Assembly: GCF_021228235.1 (NCBI RefSeq)
Contig: NZ_JAJQRG010000001.1
Span: 186,001 to 250,000 of the forward strand
DNA: 64,000 nt
Reading direction: 5' to 3'
Source: Pseudophaeobacter flagellatus
GTDB taxonomy: Bacteria > Pseudomonadota > Alphaproteobacteria > Rhodobacterales > Rhodobacteraceae
A program made the translations under genes and the position numbers. The notes under the pieces were generated by a model, which saw nothing but the letters and a program-made list of their open reading frames with translations, was not told the DNA's origin and did no database searches. Below are positions 57,358 to 64,000 of the stretch, piece by piece. Position 1 is the stretch's first letter. The number at the start of each line of letters is the position of its first letter.

Positions 57358-58524
57358 ATGGCGACTATTTTGACACCGCTGGAAATCATGCAGCATCTGG
57401 TCAGCTTTCCAACCGTTAGCCGTGACACCAACCTGCCGCTGGTCGATTGGGTGCAGGACTATCTGCAGGGGCAGGGCATCACCGCGCATCGCTGGGTGGA
57501 TCCGGCTCAGCCCCATAAGGCGGCGCTCTTTGCTCATGTCGGCCCAGAGATCGAGGGCGCGGTCGTGCTGTCGGGGCATACTGATGTGGTGCCTGTGGAT
57601 GGCCAGCCCTGGGATAGTGATCCGTTTACCGTGGTGGAACGCGACGGCAAATATTTTGGCCGGGGCACCTGCGACATGAAGGGCTTTGACGCCTTGGCGA
57701 TCTGGGCATTGGTTGAGGCACATCACCGCGGCGTGAAACGTCCGCTACAACTGGGCTTGAGCTTTGACGAAGAGATCGGCTGCACCGGTGCGCCGCCGAT
57801 GATCGAAGCCATGCAGCCGCTGCTGCCCAAGGGATCGGCGGTGATTGTTGGCGAACCCTCGATGATGCAAGCGGTCACAGGCCACAACGGGGCCTATGCT
57901 TACGACACGCATGTGATCGGCTTTGAGGTGCATTCCTCGCTGCTGCCCACTGGGGTCAGCGCCATAATGGAAGGCGCCAAGCTGATCGATTGGGCCAATC
58001 AGCGCAACGCGGAAAACCAGGCGCAAGAGCCGGGCGAGGTGCAGGCGCTGTTCAACCCGCCCTTTACCACCTGCCACGTCGGCACGATTGCGGGTGGCAC
58101 GGCCAATAACATCACCGCCAAGGACTGTCATTTCATGATGGGCTTTCGGGTGGTTCCGGGCGAAAACGGCAAGGATTGGGAAAAGGCCTATCTGGCCGAG
58201 GTCAAAAAGGTCGAGGCCGGAATGCAGGCGATCCACCCCGAGGCGCGCATTGATGTGACCCAGGCTTTCCATGTGCCAGGATTGGTGCCCGAAGAGGCAG
58301 GCGAGGCCGAAACACTGGTGCGCAGCCTGACCGGTGATAACGCAACCCACGTGGTAACCTATGGAACCGAGGCCGGGCAATTCCAGGCAGCAGGCTATTC
58401 GGCGGTGATCTGTGGCCCCGGCGATATTGCCCAGGCGCATCAGCCCAATGAATATGTCACTGTGGCACAGTTCGAGGCAGGCCATGACTTTATGAAAAAG
58501 CTGGTCGCGCGGCTGGCGCAATAG
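57358..58524 (+). CDS. argE: Acetylornithine deacetylase-like M20 peptidase (ArgE family)
   Basis: Two-metal hydrolase removing the acetyl group from N-acetylornithine or related N-acyl substrates. The 388 residues show VLSGHTDVVPVDG, FGRGTCDMKGFDA with the bridging aspartate, LGLSFDEEIGCTGA with the catalytic glutamate, and the dimerisation domain in the middle. The start is ATG four bases after the ATPase stop, so it is in the same transcript. Roseobacters often use ArgJ for ornithine synthesis, so a catabolic role in this peptide-uptake operon is equally possible. Confidence 0.9.
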   Translation: MATILTPLEIMQHLVSFPTVSRDTNLPLVDWVQDYLQGQGITAHRWVDPAQPHKAALFAHVGPEIEGAVVLSGHTDVVPVDGQPWDSDPFTVVERDGKYFGRGTCDMKGFDALAIWALVEAHHRGVKRPLQLGLSFDEEIGCTGAPPMIEAMQPLLPKGSAVIVGEPSMMQAVTGHNGAYAYDTHVIGFEVHSSLLPTGVSAIMEGAKLIDWANQRNAENQAQEPGEVQALFNPPFTTCHVGTIAGGTANNITAKDCHFMMGFRVVPGENGKDWEKAYLAEVKKVEAGMQAIHPEARIDVTQAFHVPGLVPEEAGEAETLVRSLTGDNATHVVTYGTEAGQFQAAGYSAVICGPGDIAQAHQPNEYVTVAQFEAGHDFMKKLVARLAQ

Positions 58525-58589
58525 CGGCGGATGAATCCTGTGCGGCCGGACATCTTCTTCTTTCCTCTTGGCACCGGCGAAAGGTAGCT

Positions 58590-59060
58590 ATGCCCAATAC
58601 CGAAAGCGACCTTTTGCAAGAGGTCTATCAAGACGTTGATTTTTCCGTGCTGATACAGATCGCCGGGCGGATGATTGCCCAGCACGTAGAGCTGATCGGC
58701 AAGGAATCCGGGCTCTCTGCTGGGCATCTCAGCGTTTTGGGGATGATTCTCCGCAAGCCGGGGCTGGTGCAGAATGTTTATGGGACAATCCTGGCCATCA
58801 ATGACGCCACCCTGGGGCGCTATGTCGACAAACTGGAGGACCACGGGCTGGTCCTGCGGGGGCGCTGTGACGGGGATCGGCGCACCGTGCGCCTGACGCT
58901 GACGCAGCCTGGGCAGGATTACATTCTGACCGTCAAATCCCGTCTGGCACAGGTTCGCTCTGAGGTGACATGCGGACTGCAAGAGGATGATATTTCTCTT
59001 TTGCAGGAAAAACTTGTCGTCTTTCTGTCGGCGCAGGGGCGGGATCAGCAAGACCCGTAG
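58590..59060 (+). CDS. MarR family transcriptional regulator
   Basis: A 156-residue winged-helix regulator. The HTH region (about 45-100) has SAGHLSVLGMILRKPGL and TLGRYVDKLEDHGLVLRGRCDGDRRTVRLTLTQPG, the classical wing with DRR. It lies between argE-like and the three M20 genes on the same strand, making it a plausible local sensor of the transported or hydrolysed compound. The candidate binding site is unknown, but the divergent region at 55293-55318 is an obvious place to look. Confidence 0.9.
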   Translation: MPNTESDLLQEVYQDVDFSVLIQIAGRMIAQHVELIGKESGLSAGHLSVLGMILRKPGLVQNVYGTILAINDATLGRYVDKLEDHGLVLRGRCDGDRRTVRLTLTQPGQDYILTVKSRLAQVRSEVTCGLQEDDISLLQEKLVVFLSAQGRDQQDP

Positions 59061-59113
59061 ACAAGCGTTTTTTATTTTCGTACCAATCATCTCAAGTGAG
59101 AGGAGTTGAGCCT

Positions 59114-60280
59114 GTGCCCATCAAGAATAGATTTGCCGAAATGCAGCAAGAGGTGACCTCCTGGCGGCGTCATCTGCATGAAAACCCCGAGCTGATGTAT
59201 GAGCTGCATGAAACAGCGGCTTTTGTTCAGCAGCGTTTGCACGGCTTTGGAATCACCGATGTGACGCCGGGCATTGGCAAGACGGGTGTTGTGGCGGTGA
59301 TCGAGGGTAAGACCAATACCTCGGGGCGGGTGATTGGCCTGCGCGCCGATATGGATGCCCTGCCAATTCACGAGGCTTCGGGGGTGGACTATGCGTCCAA
59401 AACGCCGGGGGTAATGCATGCCTGTGGCCATGATGGGCACACGGCAATCCTGCTGGGGGCAGCAAAATACCTTGCCGAGACCCGCAATTTCGACGGCAAG
59501 GTCGTTCTGATTTTTCAGCCCGCCGAAGAGGGGGGCGCAGGTGCGCTGGCCATGTGCCAGGATGGCCTGATGGAGCGTTGGGGCATTCAGGAAGTCTATG
59601 GGTTGCACAATATGCCGGGCAAGCCAGTTGGCGAATTTGCCATTCGTTCCGGGGCTTTGTTGGCCTCTTCGGATGAATTTGAGATCACTGTCACCGGCAA
59701 GGGGGGGCATGCCGCCGCGCCGCATGATGCCATCGACACCACCCTTGTGGCCGCGCAGATTGTTGTCTCGCTCAATGCGATCGTGTCGCGCAATGTAGAC
59801 CCGGTGAAACGGGTGGTGCTGACGGTGGGGACCTTCGAAACCGATAGTACCGCGTCGAATGTGATTGCCCATACCGCCAAATTGCAGGGCACGGTGCGCA
59901 CGCTGGATACCGAATACCGCGCCCAGGCGGAAGATTGGGTGCGCCGGGTCGCAACGAGCACGGCCGAAGCCTTTGGAGCCAGTGCCGAGGTGATCTGGTC
60001 ACCGGGTTATCCGGTGACATTCAACACCGAAACCGAGACGGGCCATGCCATCGAGGCGGCGCGTGCTGTGGGGGTCGCTGTCGATGAGGATACATCGCCG
60101 ATCATGCCGTCAGAGGATTTTTCCTATATGCTGGAAGAGCGCCCCGGCGCCTATATCTTCCTCGGCAATGGCGATACGCCAATGTGCCACCACCCGGCTT
60201 ATGTCTTTGACGACGAGGCCATTCCGCTGGGCTGCAGCTGGTTTGCCGAACTGGTCGAACGACGTATGCCCGCTGCGTAA
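59114..60280 (+). CDS. M20 amidohydrolase, hippurate hydrolase-like (paralogue 1)
   Basis: Cytoplasmic two-metal amidohydrolase of the M20D group, which splits N-acyl amino acids or hippurate-like amides. The 388 residues contain MHACGHDGHT with metal ligands Cys 104, His 106 and His 109, FQPAEEGG with catalytic Glu near 138, and CHHPAYVFDD near the C-terminus. The dimerisation domain lies at about 185-300. The start GTG 59114 is preceded by GAGAGGAG and gives the MPIKNRFAEMQ leader shared with the next two genes. Divergence is greater than between copies 2 and 3. Confidence 0.92.
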   Translation: MPIKNRFAEMQQEVTSWRRHLHENPELMYELHETAAFVQQRLHGFGITDVTPGIGKTGVVAVIEGKTNTSGRVIGLRADMDALPIHEASGVDYASKTPGVMHACGHDGHTAILLGAAKYLAETRNFDGKVVLIFQPAEEGGAGALAMCQDGLMERWGIQEVYGLHNMPGKPVGEFAIRSGALLASSDEFEITVTGKGGHAAAPHDAIDTTLVAAQIVVSLNAIVSRNVDPVKRVVLTVGTFETDSTASNVIAHTAKLQGTVRTLDTEYRAQAEDWVRRVATSTAEAFGASAEVIWSPGYPVTFNTETETGHAIEAARAVGVAVDEDTSPIMPSEDFSYMLEERPGAYIFLGNGDTPMCHHPAYVFDDEAIPLGCSWFAELVERRMPAA

Positions 60281-60304
60281 CCTCAACAGGGAAGGACAGG
60301 CGCG

Positions 60305-61474
60305 ATGCCCGTTAAGAACCGAATTGCCGATCTGCACGACGAGGTGGCTGCCTGGCGTCGCGATATCCATGAAAACCCTGAAATCCTGTATGAAACCCAT
60401 CGCACCTCTGCGCTGGTGGCGGACAGGCTGAAAAGCTTTGGCTGCGATGAGGTGGTGTCTGGCATTGGCCGCACCGGTGTTGTTGCGGTGATCCGGGGGC
60501 GCAGCGACACTGTTGGCCGCGCCATCGGGCTGCGCGCCGATATGGACGCCCTGCCCATGCAGGAACAAACCGGGCTGCCGCATGCTTCAAAGATTGATGG
60601 GGCCATGCATGCCTGTGGTCATGATGGTCACACGGCGATGCTGCTGGGCGCTGCCAAATACTTGGCCGAGACCCGCAATTTTGATGGCACTGCCGTGGTG
60701 ATTTTTCAGCCCGCCGAAGAGGGCGGCAATGGCGCCGAAGCCATGTGCAAGGATGGTCTGATGGACCGTTTTGGCATTGATGAAGTCTATGCCATTCATA
60801 ATGCGCCGGGGCTGGAGCTGGGCAAATTTGCCATTCGTCCCGGCCCGATCCTGGCCTCGGTGGATGAATTCACCCTGCAGCTGCAGGGGCGCGGTGGCCA
60901 TGCTGCCAAACCACATGAAACCGTCGATACCACGGTGATGATGGCGCATATCATCTGTGCACTGCAAACGGTGATGTCGCGCAATGTCGACCCGGTCTTG
61001 CAGGGCGTGCTGTCGATCACCTCGGCTGAGACCTCTTCCAAGGCGTTTAACGTGATCCCGGATCGGGCCGAGGTGCGGGGCACCATTCGCACCCATTCGC
61101 CGCAGGTGCGCGCCCTGATCCCAGAGCGGCTGCAGTCCATCGTTAATGGCATTACCCAGAGCTTTGGCGGATCGGCAGACCTGTCCTTTCACCTTGGCGT
61201 ACCGGTTACCATCAATGATGCGGCGGCGGCAGATCTGGCCCGCGTGGCGGCAGAAACTGTCTCGGGGGTGGGCGCCTGTGAAGAGGTGCCATTGGCCATG
61301 GGCGGAGAGGATTTTTCCTTTATGCTGCAGGAACGCCCCGGCGCGATGATCCGGCTGGGCAACGGCCCCTCTGCGGGGCTGCACCACCCGGAATATGATT
61401 TCAACGATGCGGCGATCCCAGCCGGTATCAGCTGGTTTGCCGAAATTATCGAACAACGCATGCCTGTCGCCTGA
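60305..61474 (+). CDS. M20 amidohydrolase, hippurate hydrolase-like (paralogue 2)
   Basis: A 389-residue paralogue of its neighbours with intact active-site motifs: MHACGHDGHT at about 101-110, FQPAEEGG near 138, and LHHPEYDFND at the C-terminal end. It begins MPVKNRIADLHDEV with AGGGAAGGA before the ATG, 24 bases after copy 1. The active-site-facing segments differ from copy 1 (for example LQLQGRGGHAAKP rather than ITVTGKGGHAAAP), hinting at different acyl or amino-acid preference. Substrate not deducible from sequence. Confidence 0.92.
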   Translation: MPVKNRIADLHDEVAAWRRDIHENPEILYETHRTSALVADRLKSFGCDEVVSGIGRTGVVAVIRGRSDTVGRAIGLRADMDALPMQEQTGLPHASKIDGAMHACGHDGHTAMLLGAAKYLAETRNFDGTAVVIFQPAEEGGNGAEAMCKDGLMDRFGIDEVYAIHNAPGLELGKFAIRPGPILASVDEFTLQLQGRGGHAAKPHETVDTTVMMAHIICALQTVMSRNVDPVLQGVLSITSAETSSKAFNVIPDRAEVRGTIRTHSPQVRALIPERLQSIVNGITQSFGGSADLSFHLGVPVTINDAAAADLARVAAETVSGVGACEEVPLAMGGEDFSFMLQERPGAMIRLGNGPSAGLHHPEYDFNDAAIPAGISWFAEIIEQRMPVA

Positions 61475-61561
61475 CAGGCAATCTGCGCCCGACAGAGACC
61501 ACGATTCAATAGCCTCCCTCGGACAAGGTGCCGGGGGTGTTACTTCCAAAGGAGAGCTTCC

Positions 61562-62725
61562 ATGCCGGTCAAAAACCGCTTTGCCGAATTGCAAAAAGAA
61601 ATCACCGAATGGCGCCGTGACATTCACGAAAACCCTGAGATCCTGTTTGAAACCCACCGTACCTCTGCGCTGGTGGCGGATAAGCTCAAGGGCTTTGGCT
61701 GTGATGAAATCACCACCGGCATTGGTCGCACCGGGGTTGTTGGCGTGATCAAGGGCAAGACGGATACCTCGGGCAAGGTCATCGGCCTGCGCGCCGATAT
61801 GGACGCGCTGCCCATCCACGAGGCAACCGGGCTGGACTATGCCTCTAAGACCCCTGATGCGATGCATGCCTGCGGCCATGACGGCCATACCGCCATGCTG
61901 TTGGGTGCAGCGAAATACCTGTCCGAGACCCGCAATTTTGACGGCACCGTGGTTCTGATCTTTCAGCCCGCCGAAGAAGGCGGCGGCGGCGGCAAAGAAA
62001 TGTGCGACGATGGCATGATGGAACGCTGGGGCATTCAGGAAGTCTACGGCATGCACAACTGGCCTGGGCAACCGATTGGCAGCTTTGCAATCCGTTCCGG
62101 TGCCTTTTTTGCCGCGACCGACCAGTTTGACATTACCTTTGAGGGGCGCGGCGGCCATGCGGCAAAACCGCATGAGACCATCGACACCACCGTGATGTCT
62201 GCGCAGGCGGTTCTGGCATTACAGACCATCGCATCGCGCAATGCGGACCCGGTGGACCGGGTTGTTGTGTCGGTGACCTCGTTCGAAACCTCTTCCAAGG
62301 CGTTCAACGTGATCCCGCAGCGGGTTCAGATCAAAGGCACCGTGCGTACCATGTCGACAGAAATGCGCGATCTCGCCGAAAAGCGGATCAAGGAAATCTG
62401 CGCCGGTGTTGCGGCGACTTTTGGTGGCAGCGCAGAAGTGACCTATCATCGCGGCTACCCGGTGATGGTGAATCACGAAGAGCAGACTGAATTCGCGGCC
62501 AAGGTGGCCAGCGGTATTTCCGGAGGCTGCGATGACGCGCCGCTGGTGATGGGCGGCGAAGACTTTGCCTTCCTGTTGGAAGAGCGCCCCGGTGCCTATA
62601 TTCTGGTTGGCAATGGCGACAGTGCCGATGTGCACCATCCGGAATATAACTTCAACGACGAGGCCATCCCGGCCGGCTGCAGCTGGTGGGCGGAAATTGT
62701 CGAACAGCGCATGCCTGCGGCCTGA
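61562..62725 (+). CDS. M20 amidohydrolase, hippurate hydrolase-like (paralogue 3)
   Basis: A 387-residue third copy, most like copy 2 (WRRDIHENPEILFETHRTSALVAD is nearly the same in both). MHACGHDGHT (101-110), FQPAEEGG and VHHPEYNFND are intact. It starts MPVKNRFAELQKEI after AAAGGAGAG, 87 bases after copy 2, so it may have its own promoter in addition to read-through. A terminator follows directly. Three successive copies next to a peptide-type importer suggest expanded capacity for hydrolysing imported N-acyl compounds. Confidence 0.92.
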   Translation: MPVKNRFAELQKEITEWRRDIHENPEILFETHRTSALVADKLKGFGCDEITTGIGRTGVVGVIKGKTDTSGKVIGLRADMDALPIHEATGLDYASKTPDAMHACGHDGHTAMLLGAAKYLSETRNFDGTVVLIFQPAEEGGGGGKEMCDDGMMERWGIQEVYGMHNWPGQPIGSFAIRSGAFFAATDQFDITFEGRGGHAAKPHETIDTTVMSAQAVLALQTIASRNADPVDRVVVSVTSFETSSKAFNVIPQRVQIKGTVRTMSTEMRDLAEKRIKEICAGVAATFGGSAEVTYHRGYPVMVNHEEQTEFAAKVASGISGGCDDAPLVMGGEDFAFLLEERPGAYILVGNGDSADVHHPEYNFNDEAIPAGCSWWAEIVEQRMPAA

Positions 62726-62758
62726 TCCCGCAGTCAACCCAAGCGGTTACACGTGAGC

Positions 62759-62786
62759 AAAAGGCCTGGCGCGTGCCGGGCCTTTT
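62759..62786. terminator. Bidirectional terminator between M20 triplet and glycosyltransferase
   Basis: AAAAGGCC-T-GGC (62759-62770) pairs with GCC-G-GGCCTTTT (62775-62786) in a 12-base-pair stem (one T-G pair) with loop GCGT. T-runs exist in both directions, serving both convergent genes. Confidence 0.9.
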
Positions 62787-62834
62787 GTCTGTCAGGCTGT
62801 GCCGCTGGGCGTATATCTCGGCTTGAACAAGGGC

Positions 62835-63878
62835 TTAGCCCTTGTTCCACAGCTCTTGGTAGACTGTTTCGATGCCTTCGGCCTCGCGGGCGGCGCTAAA
62901 GCTCTCGGTCGCAACGTCACGGGCGCGGGCGCACATGGTCTGGTGGCGGTCCGGGTTTGACAACAGCGCCAGGGCGGCCTCTGCGGCGGCGGCGGCGGCC
63001 TCTAGCGGGACAATCTGGCCGGTGGTCCCCTGGGCGGAAAAGGCGCTGTAATAGCCTGCTTGTGAACCGATGAAGGGCACACCACTGGCCATGCCTTCCA
63101 GCGGCACCATGCCATAGCCCTCATAGCGCGGCAGCTGCACCACAAGGGACAGGGCGCGCATGATCTGCGGCAGGTCCTGTGGGGCAACCTCGCCCGGAAA
63201 CAGAATGCGATCGCTTAAGCCAGCTGCCTTGATACGGGCCTGAAGCCCCTGCAAAAATCGCTGATGTTCGGGTGCCGCGCGGCCCAGAACCAGGGCGGTT
63301 GCGCCAGGTAGGTCGGGCAGCAACTGCAGCATCGCCTCGACAAAGAGATCGGTGCCTTTTTCCGGTCGGATTCGGCCAATACTAGCAAGCCCCAGCGTAC
63401 CGCCATAGCCAAGTGCCTGCCAGGCCGTGGCGCGATTTTCGGCGGGGCAGTAGAGATCTGTATCAACCCCGTGCGGTACCACGGCGCGCACATGGGGCAC
63501 AAAATCCGCAGCCTTTTCGGTGGTGGCGACAACTGCATCCATGCGCGAAATCAGCCAGCGCGGCAGCACTGAATGGCGGCGCTGTGCAGCCGAGGTAAAG
63601 ACAATGCGGATTGGCAGCCGCAGGATATCGCGGCTCCAGATGGCGGCGCGCATTTCGGTATTGCGACGTACATGCCAGATGGAAAAGGGGTAGTTCTGCG
63701 GCGGCTTTGCCGCTAGGCGGCGCGCGGTCTGGAGCGACATCGGCGCCGGGCAGGCGGGCAAGGCACGCCCGATGAGCCGCACCTCATGCAACGCCATCTG
63801 CTGGCGCAGAACATTGGCGGCAGTGGCCGAGACCCCGGTGAAGTTCTTGTTGAAGTTGGTGACATAAAGCTCATTCAC
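62835..63878 (-). CDS. Glycosyltransferase family 4 (GT-B), LPS core mannosyltransferase-like
   Basis: A 347-residue GT-B glycosyltransferase. The C-terminal GT4 motifs are LGLASIGRIRPEKGTDLFVEA (about 182-202) and the E-x7-E type donor segment YEGYGMVPLEGMASGVPFIG (about 265-284). Length and segment order resemble LpcC/LpsB-type LPS core mannosyltransferases of alphaproteobacteria, but the acceptor and sugar are not known. The GTG start overlaps the stop of the upstream gene (GTGA), so it is coupled to that gene. AGGAGACCC precedes the start. Confidence 0.88.
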   Translation of the reverse strand: MNELYVTNFNKNFTGVSATAANVLRQQMALHEVRLIGRALPACPAPMSLQTARRLAAKPPQNYPFSIWHVRRNTEMRAAIWSRDILRLPIRIVFTSAAQRRHSVLPRWLISRMDAVVATTEKAADFVPHVRAVVPHGVDTDLYCPAENRATAWQALGYGGTLGLASIGRIRPEKGTDLFVEAMLQLLPDLPGATALVLGRAAPEHQRFLQGLQARIKAAGLSDRILFPGEVAPQDLPQIMRALSLVVQLPRYEGYGMVPLEGMASGVPFIGSQAGYYSAFSAQGTTGQIVPLEAAAAAAEAALALLSNPDRHQTMCARARDVATESFSAAREAEGIETVYQELWNKG

Positions 63879-64000
63879 GCCGGGTCTCCTAGGTTGAGGC
63901 CGGCGATCAGCCGGGTGACCACCTGATCCAGTTGGCCGGATTGCGCTGCAAGATAGTCGCCTGCGGCGTCGCGGGCGGCGTGCAGCGCCTCTGGCTGAGT
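63875..64000 (-). CDS. C-terminus of an unidentified protein (cut by window edge)
   Basis: The minus-strand frame is open from the right edge to a TGA at 63875-63877, giving the last 41 residues, which are helical, with AARDAAGDYLAAQSG and VVTRLIAGLNLGDPA. Its stop overlaps the GTG start of the glycosyltransferase gene by the GTGA junction, the best evidence that it is real. It is likely another envelope-polysaccharide gene, but the fragment is too short for assignment. Confidence 0.65.
   Translation of the reverse strand, partial: TQPEALHAARDAAGDYLAAQSGQLDQVVTRLIAGLNLGDPA

Noticed and set aside
1-64000. CRISPR arrays, tRNA or rRNA genes, prophage or insertion sequences
   Set aside because: No regularly spaced direct repeats, cloverleaf-like or rRNA sequence, and no transposase, integrase or phage structural protein found by reading both strands. 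A programmatic scan (tRNA and repeat finders) was not possible.

Overview
This 64-kb window looks like ordinary chromosome of a Rhodobacteraceae (Roseobacter-group) alphaproteobacterium. The evidence is high GC with G/C-ending codons, a murG-murC-murB-ddl-ftsQ-ftsA-ftsZ-lpxC-bamD-recN order, two small DUF2484-type membrane proteins between murC and murB, a long FtsZ with a Q/P-rich tail, aerobic-type cobalt chelatase genes cobS/cobT beside bolA, GANTC (CcrM-type) and CtrA-like sites near ftsZ, and a GC-rich extragenic repeat of a type I associate with this family. The genus cannot be fixed from sequence reading alone. I saw no rRNA, tRNA, CRISPR array, prophage, transposase or plasmid-type gene.

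Layout. (1) 1-13.3 kb, plus strand: the cell-wall/division (dcw) cluster, starting inside murG, then lpxC (lipid A), bamD (outer-membrane assembly) and recN (recombination). (2) 13.5-16.3 kb: a ClC-type chloride transporter with altered key residues, a small unknown protein, an intergenic region with a perfect hairpin, and a DUF427 protein. (3) 16.4-25 kb, mostly minus: an M24 aminopeptidase, cobT, cobS, a J-domain protein, bolA (plus), a DUF4177 protein and gatB. (4) 25-35.4 kb: tex, a large unknown helical protein, a membrane protein translationally coupled to pepN, pepN, then malate synthase G and a GlcG-like protein. (5) 35.6-45.3 kb: a C26 peptidase, a two-subunit molybdenum hydroxylase with a divergent TetR regulator, tryptophan 2,3-dioxygenase and kynureninase, a coupled SDR/MmcQ pair, an exported metallo-beta-lactamase-fold protein lacking most of its metal motif, and an ICMT-like methyltransferase. 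(6) 45.5-51.1 kb: the proton-translocating transhydrogenase pntAB, a DUF3422 protein and a YeeE/YedE sulfur-compound transporter whose 3' ends overlap on opposite strands. (7) 51.4-62.7 kb: a peptide-type ABC importer (two permeases and a binding protein on minus; a fused two-domain ATPase on plus), followed by an M20 acetylornithine-deacetylase-like gene, a MarR regulator and three tandem M20 amidohydrolase paralogues. This reads as an uptake-and-hydrolysis module for peptides or N-acylated amino compounds. (8) 62.8-64 kb, minus: a glycosyltransferase coupled by GTGA to a gene that runs off the right edge.

No clearly new multi-gene system is visible. The best leads are the ABC importer plus M20 triplet, the ClC protein with Val at the proton-glutamate position, the metallo-beta-lactamase-fold protein with a degenerate motif, the tandem DUF2484 pair inside the dcw cluster, the CtrA-like/GANTC region before ftsZ, and several long perfect inverted repeats in promoter regions (upstream of pntAB, between the ABC genes, before the TetR gene). 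Start codons were moved from the longest open frame wherever a ribosome-binding site and family N-terminus supported it.
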